In this document: one piece after another, positions 17,311 through 26,950 of the stretch
Position numbering within the stretch: the stretch's first letter is position 1
Layout: the number at the start of each line of letters is the position of its first letter
From: Ignavibacteria bacterium
GTDB lineage: Bacteria > Bacteroidota > Ignavibacteria > Palsa-1295
Reading direction: 5' to 3'
DNA: 47,340 nt
Assembly: GCA_013287605.1 (NCBI GenBank)
Contig: JABDDM010000012.1
Location: forward strand, 1 to 47,340
Translations under genes and position numbers: made by a program
The notes under the pieces: generated by a model
Seen by the model: the letters and a program-made list of their open reading frames with translations, nothing else
Told to the model about the DNA's origin: nothing
The model's database searches: none

Positions 17311-18864
17311 TCAGTCTCGAAGGATCGTAAATTCGACTCTTCGATTCTGCTGTCGGCCCTCATCGGTCGAATTCGATGCGATGGGTCGACTCTTGCCATA
17401 ACCTTTGGCGCTAATCCGCGAAACGGGGACGCCGGCTTTGACCACATAATCTGCGACCGCTTCCGCTCTCGCTTTCGAAAGAGCAATGTTGGACTGGGTA
17501 TTTCCAATGCTATCCGTATGGCCGCCGATCTCAATTACGACCTTCGGATTCGTTTGCATAAACTTGACGACGCGATCAAGTTCTTGATAGGAATCTGGCT
17601 TGAGATCGGCTTTCGCATACTCGAAAAAGATATTGTTCATCCGGACAATACTATTCCGCTCGATCGGCACAAGCCGGAGATCTCGATTGACTTCCTGGTA
17701 CTCGGTCAGCGAAGAGGCATCAATATTTTCGGTGATCGGATAATAGCCTGAGGCCTCGGCATGAAACGCATATCGATCACCTGCCGGAAGCACGATTTTA
17801 TAACCTCCGCTAACAGAATCGGAGGTAGCCGTTCCCAATTCATTTGAAGCTGTGAGGGAGCTGTATGTGATATTGGCTCCGATCGGCTGGTTCGTTTTGG
17901 TGTTGAGCACATGACCCGAGACGAGAATGACCGGCTTGGGCTTCATCGCCTTGGGGAGTGCAACTCTACAAATGTCTTCTTGCCCATACCCATCGTGATC
18001 TGTGACGAGGTAGGCATATTCACCTGACGCGGGAATTGTGTAATAGCCATCCCAACCTGGCGTGTTGATCGATGGCCCGAGATTCTCTGGTTTCGTCCAG
18101 TGCTGCCAGGTGCTGTCCACGCGCCTGGAGACAAAAATATCGCGGTCACCATAACCGCCGTGACCGTCGCTCGAAAAGTAAAGTGTCACGCCATCAGCGG
18201 CGAGGAAAGGTGTGCCCTCTGTTTCTGGGGTGTTGATTTCGTTGCCCAGATTAACCGGCTCCGACCAGATACCCTCCGCATTCAAATGCGATGCGTAGAG
18301 ATCGCGCCCACCATACGAATCGTCACGTTGAACGCTCATGATGATTGTCTTCTGATCGTTCGACATTACCGCGCTTGTATGCGCGTCATTGTTGTAATAG
18401 TTGGTGATCTCGATTTTTTGTGGGAAGCTCCATCCAGTGCGAGTACGATGTGTATACGAGAAGCCTTCGCCGTGAGTGCCATCCGGACGGTAGACGTTCA
18501 ATAACAACAGTGTATTTCCATCTGGAAGCACGCTTGCGACGATGTTATAGCCAGAATCATTGAGCGGAGCAGACATATGGATAGCTCGGGCCCATGAACC
18601 ATCGGCATTCAAAGTAGAGTACCAGATATCCTGGTCAGAGGGCCCACCTATACTTTCGTCACTGCCTTGACGAACAAAATAAAGTGTTTTCCCATCGGGA
18701 GAGATCACGGGGCACAACTCTTCAGCGGCGGTATTGATCGACGGCCCGAGATTTTCGGGTTTCGCTGTCTCCGATTGTGCAACAACAAGGGTCGTCGAGC
18801 AAACTGATAGAGCGAATAAAACGCTTGCAGCAGCGAGTCTTCGGAACATTGTAAGCCTGGTCAA
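17311..18864 (-). CDS. PorE-like protein: PD40 beta-propeller, CarboxypepD_reg-like domain and OmpA C-terminal domain
   Basis: 517-aa envelope protein. The signal peptide runs to about VVAQ (29-30). The Cys at about 22 lacks a proper lipobox, so it is probably not a lipoprotein. Residues about 45-300 carry WD40-like PD40 propeller motifs (SPDGKTLYFVRQG, ...DQDIWYS, DGVTLYFSSDGHGGYGDRDIF). About 313-390 is a carboxypeptidase-regulatory-like beta-sandwich (VSGHVLNTKTNQPIGANI). About 400-517 is an OmpA peptidoglycan-binding domain with IEIGGHTDSIGN, the conserved Asp, and NRRVEFTI. This is the order seen in PorE of the Porphyromonas gingivalis T9SS, minus its N-terminal TPR. A plausible role is anchoring T9SS or surface machinery to peptidoglycan. 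The T9SS cargo gene lies 42 bp upstream. Confidence 0.85.
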   Translation of the reverse strand: MTRLTMFRRLAAASVLFALSVCSTTLVVAQSETAKPENLGPSINTAAEELCPVISPDGKTLYFVRQGSDESIGGPSDQDIWYSTLNADGSWARAIHMSAPLNDSGYNIVASVLPDGNTLLLLNVYRPDGTHGEGFSYTHRTRTGWSFPQKIEITNYYNNDAHTSAVMSNDQKTIIMSVQRDDSYGGRDLYASHLNAEGIWSEPVNLGNEINTPETEGTPFLAADGVTLYFSSDGHGGYGDRDIFVSRRVDSTWQHWTKPENLGPSINTPGWDGYYTIPASGEYAYLVTDHDGYGQEDICRVALPKAMKPKPVILVSGHVLNTKTNQPIGANITYSSLTASNELGTATSDSVSGGYKIVLPAGDRYAFHAEASGYYPITENIDASSLTEYQEVNRDLRLVPIERNSIVRMNNIFFEYAKADLKPDSYQELDRVVKFMQTNPKVVIEIGGHTDSIGNTQSNIALSKARAEAVADYVVKAGVPVSRISAKGYGKSRPIASNSTDEGRQQNRRVEFTILRD

Positions 18865-18906
18865 GAAAAGGATGAAATACCGAACGAAGATACCGACCGA
18901 GCGATC

Positions 18907-21900
18907 TCAATCGATCGCGATCTTTCGTACTGTGCGTTCGCCGGATGCAGCCACCTGAAGGAAATAGACACCTCGTGCTAAGCGTGAAACATTCAGTTGA
19001 GATCGATGCTCGCCTACACCATCCGAAGAGGTTCGCCAATGGTCAAGTTCCTTGCCCGCTTCATTGGTCAAGCGAAATTCAACATCAGCAGCGCGGAGCA
19101 ACTTGTAGAGGACATCGATCTGCGTGTGAGGCGAAGCAACTGGGTTCGGGATGATTCGAAGATCTCCTAGAATGGATTGCTTCAAGTTCACATGAAGCAT
19201 GAGACTATCGCCACAGAAAGGATTGATATTGATCAGAGCCGAATCCAACGAAGGCAAAGCGGTCAGCACACAACGCTTATAGTCCGGATCGTCATGATTG
19301 AGTGTCAGGTCTTGAAGTGTTACCGAACTTGAAAGAGCATCTCCAAGCGTGCAATAGAATGGAATACTGGCAACTGCATCCCCAGCCTTTATCGTGGACA
19401 CATTGGTTCGAGAAAGATCGAGATCGAGATAACCGCTGCCAGCGGTTTGTGAGGCGATGTTCCAGCCATTTAAGCCAAGTCCTGTCTTCGATGTCAAGAC
19501 GTTATCATCGAACAATAGACGAATATGGATATCCGAAAGATTGGTTGTATCAGGCACAAGATCGTGCATCACAAGTTCCACGTTCGTAACTGTGCCGACG
19601 TCCACCTTCCATGTATTTGCACCTGTCGTCGATTGCGGAATGAGCGTCGCGGTGCCTCGAACACCGGTAATGTGACCGTGCATTAGCACTGCATCCGCAG
19701 CCCGCCCCTCACGTGTACGCACCTGCAAGGTTGCCGAAGTATCACCAATAGCATCACTGGAGAATATGATCGGGAAATCTACTGTGTCGCCAGGCTTGAG
19801 CGTGAGAGGAAGTCTGATACTGCCAAGCTGAAATCGAGAAGCATTTCCAGCGGCATCAGCAATCCAGGCTGAATCGATCGTCAGCGTGCCGCACGTAAGA
19901 TTTTGGTATCTGACGTGGCCGGAGTGGTTCGTGCACCGTTTTGCGACGAACAACGTGTCACGATATATCGCCTCGAGTCCGAGGCCGCTAGACTTATGGA
20001 CAGATGCCTGAAGCACAATCGAAGTATCAAATCGGTCTCCTGAAAGCATCAGCCTTCCAACAGTACTTGAATCGGGCGCAGCATTTATGTGAAGATGAAC
20101 AACAAGTGAATCTCCTGGAAGAAGTGAGACAGGCAGATTAGGCTCTGATGAAGTGCTGAACCAGTTGCTTCCCGTAACATTAAGTGTCTTGACGGAGAGC
20201 GTATCACATCGACCAAGATTTCTGAGCGTAATTATTGTGTCCTTTTCCGAACAAGGAGTGAAACTGGAATCGATGTAGCGGGCAATGCTCAGCGAGGCTT
20301 GACGTCGTGCTGATAAAACATATGCCTTCAAAACAAGATCGAGGGCTTGTTCGCTGCCACCTTTGTTTTTCAGTCGAAACTCGACAGAATCAAGATGGTC
20401 TCCCGCGCTCCCGGCATGGTTCGACGGATTCAGCTTGACATGTATCGGAACACTGTCACCAGGTGGCACCCAAATCGGTGGCTTTGGATCGAGGACAACA
20501 TACGAAACATCGTTGGGTGCAATTACTTCGACGATCTGGGTTGAATCGCAGGACTCGTTCCGCACATATGCAATCGCATCCGAAAGTTCACATTGCGAGA
20601 TCGTATCAAACTGTGTTTCCAATTCTGAGAGCCTTGCCTTTGATTGTGTATAACCCATACCGGTAATGGTAATGAGTGTATCGTGGACGACGCTATCTGC
20701 GATAAAGGTTACGCGAATTGTAGCCGAGGCATTTCCGATTTGTTGGGGCGAAAAGCGAACCACGACCGAATCAACATCGCCAGAATTGAGGGTGCGAGGT
20801 ACCAGAGGCTGAGAGATGATCTGAAAAGAGGTTGAAGGATTTTCCCAGTCAACGCTGATCAGTTTGTAGGAAAGGCAAGCGGAGTTCAAGATGTAGAATA
20901 CATTCTCTCGTTTGCCGCAGATACTCGTTGGCGAAAACGAGACGTTTGTCGGAGTGATGTCCGCCTGGACCTTACCATCTGCGTCAATCAGAAGTGCTAC
21001 CGGCAACGCAAACGTAAAACTCTTGCCCCTGACATGTACGTAAAGCGTGAGAATGGTTTGGAACACACCTCGCGATTCGCCATGACCGGTAACGGTAATC
21101 GACGCCTTTCCTCTCGGGGCGATGCCGAATGGCAAGTAAGAAGCCTTCGCACTAAATCGCGATGAATCATCACAGACTACGCTATCAATCGTCAGAGAAT
21201 CGCATTTGCCTTCGAACAAGGTCAGCATTCCGGTAACTTTTTCACACGTGAAGCGAGCATGCAGTTGAACTGTCTGCACGTCGCTCGTAAGTTGAAGCTG
21301 TGGCTCGGAGTGAGCAAGGAGGACTAGCGTCGTATCAAATTGTGCACCATTCTCCGTAAAATAAACGTGCAACTGCATTGTGTCCGACTCCCCGCTGTTC
21401 GGCTGATAGTAGACAGAGAATGTATAGTTCGAATCAAGCGGGAGATCGCGTGGGAGACCTTGCCGCAAGCCTACCCGCAAATTCCGCGTCCTCTTTACAA
21501 TGAGGCTATCGATATTTGTAAGCAGGCAGACGCTATTGGCGAAGATCCGGAACTGAGTGCTGTCGAGCGAACAACCCTGAGCTGTGATTTCCAGTGTTCC
21601 GGACGATCCCGTTTCTATGCCGAGCCGTCCGTAAAACTCGCGGGATATGTCGTTGAATCGAAAGAGCCCACCGTGAAGATCGCCGGCAAAGATCGTTTGG
21701 TTGACAACCACAAACCGTGTGTCAGACTGATTCGAGGGTCCGTGAAGCGGAACCCACGAAATACCTTCGTCTGCAGACACATAAATACCGCTGTCAGTTT
21801 GAACATAGAGTTGTTGGCATGTACCTTCGATGTCACCTGTCGGTTTTGCAGACAACTGCGACATTACTTGCCAACTTCTTCCCTCATCTTTTGATCGATA

Positions 21901-22566
21901 GAGCCTTCGATCTGATTCGCTGATAGCAAAAACGATATGCTTGCCGCGTACTGCCAGCGGCTTCCAGGATTCCGCACCCATCGGTGTTTGATACCAGCTA
22001 AACCCGCCATCGAGCGTGACTTGAGCGTATCCTAAGTAGGGAGTCAGGATCCCGAAGAAATTATCGCTGAAGTCGATCGAATTCATCCCTGCGGGAGCAA
22101 AGTTCTTCCATGTAAGACCGCCATCCGCCGAGACCACTGACGGTAAGGACAAAGAAGTAGCAAACAACAGATTTCTAGCGGTGCTGTAATAGACACAAGG
22201 ACGTTGTCTGCCAAGTGCAACGCCACTCCATGTTACCCCGGCATCCGTCGTTGAAAAGACATTGAATTGAGCGGCATCCTGGCGTGTGGATAGCCAGCCT
22301 TCATTGATATTCTTGAAGGTGAAGGAAGAAATAGGACCACTGGCGTTGACCTGTACTTGAATCCAGGTGCCACCTCCGTCTCCCGTCTTCCAGACACCTC
22401 CATTCGAGAGTCCGACAAAGCCTGTTGCCGGAGCACCAAAATCGGAAAGGAAATAGATTGAGGTTATTGGGGCATCAAACTGTCCAACGGTTACCCACTG
22501 CGCGCTGAGATTCGCGGAAGGAAAAGCAACGAGGACAGCAATGCAAATGATACAACGACGGATCAT
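18907..22566 (-). CDS. Large T9SS exoprotein: BNR/YCF48 propeller, Ig-like repeats and sorting domain
   Basis: 1219-aa secreted protein. The signal peptide is about 1-22 (VLVAFPSANLSAQ). Residues about 25-310 have YCF48/Asp-box motifs (KTGDGGGTWIQV, STTDAGVTW, SADGGLTW, SKDEGRSWQV). Residues about 330-960 are a series of Ig-like/ASH-type segments of 90-130 residues, recognisable by VVRFSPQQIGNASATIRVTF and by paired cysteines and VPPGDSVPIHVKL-type strands (choice-of-anchor D style). Residues about 985-1100 resemble a cohesin-like sandwich (HIRLLFDDNVLTSKTG). The last 85 residues or so are a type-A sorting domain (LRIIPNPVASPHTQIDV ... ARGVYFLQVAASGERTVRKIAID). Predicted to be an elongated surface protein. 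It is probably in one transcription unit with the PorE-like gene. Confidence 0.85.
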   Translation of the reverse strand: MIRRCIICIAVLVAFPSANLSAQWVTVGQFDAPITSIYFLSDFGAPATGFVGLSNGGVWKTGDGGGTWIQVQVNASGPISSFTFKNINEGWLSTRQDAAQFNVFSTTDAGVTWSGVALGRQRPCVYYSTARNLLFATSLSLPSVVSADGGLTWKNFAPAGMNSIDFSDNFFGILTPYLGYAQVTLDGGFSWYQTPMGAESWKPLAVRGKHIVFAISESDRRLYRSKDEGRSWQVMSQLSAKPTGDIEGTCQQLYVQTDSGIYVSADEGISWVPLHGPSNQSDTRFVVVNQTIFAGDLHGGLFRFNDISREFYGRLGIETGSSGTLEITAQGCSLDSTQFRIFANSVCLLTNIDSLIVKRTRNLRVGLRQGLPRDLPLDSNYTFSVYYQPNSGESDTMQLHVYFTENGAQFDTTLVLLAHSEPQLQLTSDVQTVQLHARFTCEKVTGMLTLFEGKCDSLTIDSVVCDDSSRFSAKASYLPFGIAPRGKASITVTGHGESRGVFQTILTLYVHVRGKSFTFALPVALLIDADGKVQADITPTNVSFSPTSICGKRENVFYILNSACLSYKLISVDWENPSTSFQIISQPLVPRTLNSGDVDSVVVRFSPQQIGNASATIRVTFIADSVVHDTLITITGMGYTQSKARLSELETQFDTISQCELSDAIAYVRNESCDSTQIVEVIAPNDVSYVVLDPKPPIWVPPGDSVPIHVKLNPSNHAGSAGDHLDSVEFRLKNKGGSEQALDLVLKAYVLSARRQASLSIARYIDSSFTPCSEKDTIITLRNLGRCDTLSVKTLNVTGSNWFSTSSEPNLPVSLLPGDSLVVHLHINAAPDSSTVGRLMLSGDRFDTSIVLQASVHKSSGLGLEAIYRDTLFVAKRCTNHSGHVRYQNLTCGTLTIDSAWIADAAGNASRFQLGSIRLPLTLKPGDTVDFPIIFSSDAIGDTSATLQVRTREGRAADAVLMHGHITGVRGTATLIPQSTTGANTWKVDVGTVTNVELVMHDLVPDTTNLSDIHIRLLFDDNVLTSKTGLGLNGWNIASQTAGSGYLDLDLSRTNVSTIKAGDAVASIPFYCTLGDALSSSVTLQDLTLNHDDPDYKRCVLTALPSLDSALININPFCGDSLMLHVNLKQSILGDLRIIPNPVASPHTQIDVLYKLLRAADVEFRLTNEAGKELDHWRTSSDGVGEHRSQLNVSRLARGVYFLQVAASGERTVRKIAID

Positions 22567-22687
22567 TGTAGCGAAATCAATATGATAATAGGACAGGCGA
22601 AGAGTAGGACAACAACGCTCTTACGTACCCATCGGGAATACAACACTCACTCAATAGAAACAACGCAAACGGGAGAAGTTGGTTGCA

Positions 22688-23989
22688 CTATGCCGGCATC
22701 ATCCCAGAACGATTGGATTTATGCGATAACCGATACGCGGCCCAGGCAAGGATCACGGTGCCAACGGCAGCGTACTCCAGAAGCATCAATGCACTCACCG
22801 AGCGGGGAGCATGATAGCTATACAGATTCAGATAGTAAGCATTACTACTGAGGCTTGTCAGAAAGATCATTGAATTTTCGACGGAATATCCAAGATCTGG
22901 AGTGGTCCAGAACGCGCGTTCACTAATGAGCTGTAGAAGGATGATGAGTATGACAAGACCCCGATCACGCAGAACATTCCTATTTCTTTCGAACCAAGTG
23001 CCAAATAAGATCAGTATCGAAGGTGCTCCCCAAAGCATGAACCGTTCGGTATCAGAGCCACCGCAATACGAGAGGAATAGAATCAGAATTAAAAACACAG
23101 CAAGCGCGGAATTGTGATTCAAGAGTAGCCTCGTCCCCTTCCAGTCCAGCGCGAGCAGAACAGCGACCGGACCAAGCGTAATAAAGCAGCCGAGAATGAA
23201 AACTGGAAGCGATTTCGAATAGGCCCAATTGAGCGCAGCACTCGCAAACCGATAGGATTCAGTGGGATGTACGAAGGAATGGATCAGCAACAGGACCAAC
23301 GAACCGCACAACAATGGTGCGATAGAAATGCCCAGTCGCCTAATACTTACGCCCCATTTGTCGAAGGGTTTGTTCGCAAATAAGAAGGCAACCGGGATGA
23401 CAAGCATGATTTCCCGAACAGCTGTTCCTACAAGAACGAGTGCACAAAGCCTTAAAAGATCAACCGCCCGTTCGCTCTTTCTCCAGCGCTCGATGAGCAG
23501 CAAACCTGCCGTCAGCAGGAATATCGCCGTTGCGTCAGTTTCAGCGGAAACAAAGTATAGAAATCGGGTTGGCCCTAACCAATGGATGAGATAAAATCCA
23601 ATGAGGACGACTCGGATCTTCCAGAATTTAACGTAATACCGCAGCAAGCACACGAGCAGTGCAGCGGTGCAGGCATTTGCAAAGAGGTTGATGTAAAAGA
23701 AGCTTTTTGAAAGATCCGAGAACGGCAAGACTGATACCAGCCAGGGGATGCCGATCCGGAAGATTGCTGGAGCTGGGCCAACTATTGGAAGCGAATGTCT
23801 GAATCGCTCTGCGATGTCATAGTAGACGTTAAGCTCCCACGCCTTCCCCCCCATGAAGGTCAATGGGGGTTGGAAGATCGCGCCGAGTACATTGACGATC
23901 AGGAAGATCGTGGCGACGGCTAGCCACTCAAGTAGATACTGTGAGCGAACGGATGACTCCGACGTCGTGGAAATCGCCATAGATGGCAC
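22688..23989 (-). CDS. Polytopic membrane protein, GT-C glycosyltransferase-like
   Basis: 433-aa integral inner-membrane protein with roughly ten hydrophobic segments, starting at about residues 22-44. An early periplasmic loop has GGKAWELNVYYDIAERF, and PAPAIFRIGIPWLVSVLPF follows. That order (acidic residue in the first loop, then an Arg-Ile-Gly-x-Pro segment entering the second helix) resembles GT-C/family-39-type glycosyltransferases and related uncharacterised membrane proteins. No clear catalytic DxD can be assigned, so this remains a fold-level guess. It begins 22 bp after the TonB-dependent receptor gene and is probably cotranscribed. It could act on lipid-linked sugars of the envelope. 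Confidence 0.65.
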   Translation of the reverse strand: MPSMAISTTSESSVRSQYLLEWLAVATIFLIVNVLGAIFQPPLTFMGGKAWELNVYYDIAERFRHSLPIVGPAPAIFRIGIPWLVSVLPFSDLSKSFFYINLFANACTAALLVCLLRYYVKFWKIRVVLIGFYLIHWLGPTRFLYFVSAETDATAIFLLTAGLLLIERWRKSERAVDLLRLCALVLVGTAVREIMLVIPVAFLFANKPFDKWGVSIRRLGISIAPLLCGSLVLLLIHSFVHPTESYRFASAALNWAYSKSLPVFILGCFITLGPVAVLLALDWKGTRLLLNHNSALAVFLILILFLSYCGGSDTERFMLWGAPSILILFGTWFERNRNVLRDRGLVILIILLQLISERAFWTTPDLGYSVENSMIFLTSLSSNAYYLNLYSYHAPRSVSALMLLEYAAVGTVILAWAAYRLSHKSNRSGMMPA

Positions 23990-24011
23990 ACGTTAAAAAC
24001 CATGGTGCGGT

Positions 24012-26414
24012 CTATATATGGTAATCCAGCCGCAACACCACATTTCTCCTCTCCTCCCAAACTGCGTTGCTAAAATACGCTCCTTTTAGAAGATGAGAAT
24101 TATCGAAGAGGTTTGAAATGTAAAGTGAAGGTGCTAACGTGCTCCCGCCTGTTAGATGAAATGTGTAACCCATCGACACATTGACGATCCACGAAGGCGT
24201 GGTATGAGCAAACTGGTTAAAATCGAATAAACCAGTCCCAAACGGCTGTCCCGATGGATTGCCATTCGTCAATCCGCTTCCATAGATTGCAGCAGCGTTC
24301 GCAAACCAATTGGCAGGCTGATAATTTGCACCAAGCACAACGCTCATCCGCTGATCGTGATCAAGATCAGTCGGAGGTTCAGAGCCGTTTCCCAAAAATC
24401 CTCCTGATATCTGACCACTGCCATATGCGTGAATAATTGACGCATTCGCATACGCTGAGAATGGAGTCGAAGGTGCACTGTACGTCAGAGCCAGTTCGAT
24501 CCCGGATACTCGCACTGTATCGATGTTGACTGGTGTCTTGATCGCACTCGAACCGATCGTCGCATCATCAACACCTGGATTAGAAAGCTTATAATATCCC
24601 GCCAGTTTGGACGAAATACCCGCTCCCCAATTGCGGGCATACACAGCTTCAAAAAAATGATCTCGTTCTGGCAGCGCACCTTCGCCAGCGTTCGCGACCT
24701 TGCCCGCGAGTGAGCGCAAACCCTCAATGTTGTTTGGCATGAATAGCCTTCCGTAATAGAGGTAGAAGGTATTGTACTCGTCGATGAAGAAATTCCATCG
24801 AATTCTTGGACTAAATTGCGAAGTGAACGGGATGTCTGGAGCAATATGTTGATCGTATCTCAATCCTGCATCGATACTCGTCCATTCTGCCAACTCCTGC
24901 TCTGCTTGCAGGAAGATGCCAAAGTCACTCCCTGTGAAAGCTTCGGTCAATGATGGGCCCGCCTTGAGGGCTGTGTCCGTAGTAGTGAATTGTTCGTTAC
25001 CATGCGTTGAACTGAACGACAGACCAGTAGAGAACTTGGTCTGATGCGAGACACGATAATCATATTTGATGCGTGTCCCAATCGTAAGGAAATTCCGATC
25101 TTCAGCGACGCGATAGAAATTCGAGTCATTCGCGAACTGAAATGTCGCGCTGTCCTGGCTACCTGGATTGTAGATCAATCCCCCTTCGCGAGCATAGAGG
25201 CCGGCCACTAAACCTTTCTCATGGTCTACTTCAGAAGAAAAAGTTTTGAAATAACTTAGTGTCTGAAACGCATCAGTCGTCGTCTGATCGTCGAAGAGCA
25301 CCGCCTTGTTCGAATCATACGGGATCTGCGTTACGGTTTTTCCATAGTTTAGGTTGAGTGAAAGATACTGCGTTGGATCGATCACATAGTTGGCTTTGCC
25401 ATATAAGAAATAATCAAATCCATGATCATGGAAAAGGCGCTGAACGGGTGGATCGATACGTCGATCGGTTTCCTGACGAGAAGCCGAAAGGAAATAACCC
25501 AATTTGCCTGCCTGATCGCTGATTGCGAGACTCTGGCCATTTGAATTGAGCGCACGAAATGGGCCCACACGACTTCCGAGTGTATCCCCAGAAGAAGCTG
25601 GAGCAGTCTCACTGCCCGGCGAGAATGGCTTCGTCCCGTTAAAAACAAGATAGCTTCCTGCATATGTCGAAGCATCGAGGTGGAAGTGTCCGGAGGGTAC
25701 ATGTGTCTGGATATCCATCACCGCAGCCATCTGTCCGCCGTACTCGGCTGGGAAACCACCGGTCAGGAATGTCACACGATCAATCACCCTCGGATCAACG
25801 ATTTCGTTCAGACCGCCAAAGACGCCGAGCGGAACCGGCATACCATCGATATAATAGGTAAACTCGCCGTGCTGACCACGGATGTGAACTTCGCCTGTCG
25901 GAGCTCGGACCGCACCTGCAAGCGACTGCTGGACAAGAGCGGTAATTCTGGATTGGGGTGGTGCATGGTAGGTGCTGGCATCGAAGACCTGGTTGCCGGT
26001 TCGCGTGTCCACTGAAACATTTGGGATGATCCCAGCCGTAATCAGCACTTCCTGCTGTGTGACCTCTCGCATCGCAATCGAATCTAACGAATGCGTTGCC
26101 TCAAGCGTAACAGTCTTGTTCACCTCAACATACCCGACCGATCGCACATTGAGCGTATATGTCCCTTCGGGAACATCGCGGAAAAGAGCACGGCCGTTGA
26201 CATTGGTAACGTGACCTTGAACAAGACGTCCGTCGCTTGTTAGGGTGACGCGGGCCAACTCAAGTGGTGTCTGGGCAGCGCTATCATAGACGATAACAGT
26301 GTATTGTACTACCGACTGAACTCCTGGATTGCGAACAACCGGTGAAGAAAACGACGTCGACGGGAAAAGTCCGAAAAGCACAAATGCAATTGTGAATCGT
26401 AGAAACGTACTCAT
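24012..26414 (-). CDS. TonB-dependent outer-membrane receptor with CarboxypepD_reg-like N-terminal domain
   Basis: 800-aa outer-membrane transporter. The signal peptide is about 1-24 (FVLFGLFPSTSFSS). Residues about 38-112 form a carboxypeptidase-regulatory-like domain (QTPLELARVTLTSDGRLVQG, VPEGTYTLNVRSVGYVEV). A plug domain follows at about 145-245 (ITALVQQSLAGAV, GEVHIRGQHGEFTYYIDGMPVPLG, ERVTFLTGGFPAEYGGQ-like signature). The remainder alternates in a pattern typical of the 22-strand barrel and ends in NVVLRLDYHI. Substrate is unknown. The preceding gene encodes a small Cys/His-rich secreted protein of a type often found beside metal- or cofactor-related receptors, so a metal ligand is a mild inference. 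Confidence 0.93.
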   Translation of the reverse strand: MSTFLRFTIAFVLFGLFPSTSFSSPVVRNPGVQSVVQYTVIVYDSAAQTPLELARVTLTSDGRLVQGHVTNVNGRALFRDVPEGTYTLNVRSVGYVEVNKTVTLEATHSLDSIAMREVTQQEVLITAGIIPNVSVDTRTGNQVFDASTYHAPPQSRITALVQQSLAGAVRAPTGEVHIRGQHGEFTYYIDGMPVPLGVFGGLNEIVDPRVIDRVTFLTGGFPAEYGGQMAAVMDIQTHVPSGHFHLDASTYAGSYLVFNGTKPFSPGSETAPASSGDTLGSRVGPFRALNSNGQSLAISDQAGKLGYFLSASRQETDRRIDPPVQRLFHDHGFDYFLYGKANYVIDPTQYLSLNLNYGKTVTQIPYDSNKAVLFDDQTTTDAFQTLSYFKTFSSEVDHEKGLVAGLYAREGGLIYNPGSQDSATFQFANDSNFYRVAEDRNFLTIGTRIKYDYRVSHQTKFSTGLSFSSTHGNEQFTTTDTALKAGPSLTEAFTGSDFGIFLQAEQELAEWTSIDAGLRYDQHIAPDIPFTSQFSPRIRWNFFIDEYNTFYLYYGRLFMPNNIEGLRSLAGKVANAGEGALPERDHFFEAVYARNWGAGISSKLAGYYKLSNPGVDDATIGSSAIKTPVNIDTVRVSGIELALTYSAPSTPFSAYANASIIHAYGSGQISGGFLGNGSEPPTDLDHDQRMSVVLGANYQPANWFANAAAIYGSGLTNGNPSGQPFGTGLFDFNQFAHTTPSWIVNVSMGYTFHLTGGSTLAPSLYISNLFDNSHLLKGAYFSNAVWEERRNVVLRLDYHI

Positions 26415-26485
26415 GTGAGATATGAAGAAAATTGAATTGTCCTTCTATTTCGCAAGATGCTTGCGACAATAGACGATGAATGCCC

Positions 26486-26788
26486 TTAGAGAACCGTGGG
26501 GCTGGGAGGTCCGCGATACCAGGCAGAGACAATTCGATCAGAGGATGGAAGAGGAATAACTTCTTGAACGACCGTCCGATATTTCCAGAATCGAGGTTCA
26601 AGAACAACTTGAGGATTGCCAGTTATGGCCTGCGTCGACTCAAGATCGCAAGCATCGCAATGATTATCTACGAAGGCGACCTGAGTTCCGGTCGGGAGAT
26701 CTGCGACTACGGAATGACGGTGAAGAAATCCGGTCGAGCACCGTACTAGCAATAAAAGGAGCACGATCACTCGCGCTGCAAAGAGCAT
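26486..26788 (-). CDS. Small exported Cys/His-rich protein upstream of the TonB receptor
   Basis: 100-aa protein read from the ATG at 26788. A longer frame from 26911 puts 41 unlikely residues before the hydrophobic signal. It has a signal-like segment MLFAARVIVLLLLLVRCSTG, then HRH (about 23-25), a CDAC pair (about 44-47), and a Pro-rich end RGPPSPTVL. This layout (signal, His cluster, CxxC, terminal RGPP) recalls the short DUF2946 and HYC_CC_PP-type proteins often encoded next to TonB-dependent receptors. The assignment is by pattern only. The His and CxxC could bind a metal in the periplasm. It lies 71 bp upstream of the receptor and is probably in the same operon. Confidence 0.6.
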   Translation of the reverse strand: MLFAARVIVLLLLLVRCSTGFLHRHSVVADLPTGTQVAFVDNHCDACDLESTQAITGNPQVVLEPRFWKYRTVVQEVIPLPSSDRIVSAWYRGPPSPTVL

Positions 26789-26950
26789 ACCTCCGGATAG
26801 CTCGTCGAATCTTCCCAATCTGAATCCTCGAGTATTTCCCGATTTAACCGCCGTTGCGTGCAGAACTTCTCGACTCACTTGTGCATGGATGATTGAAGCT
26901 TCGGTACACAAAGCCGAGAGCGTCCAAAGAGTTTCTTACAAATTGCTCAT

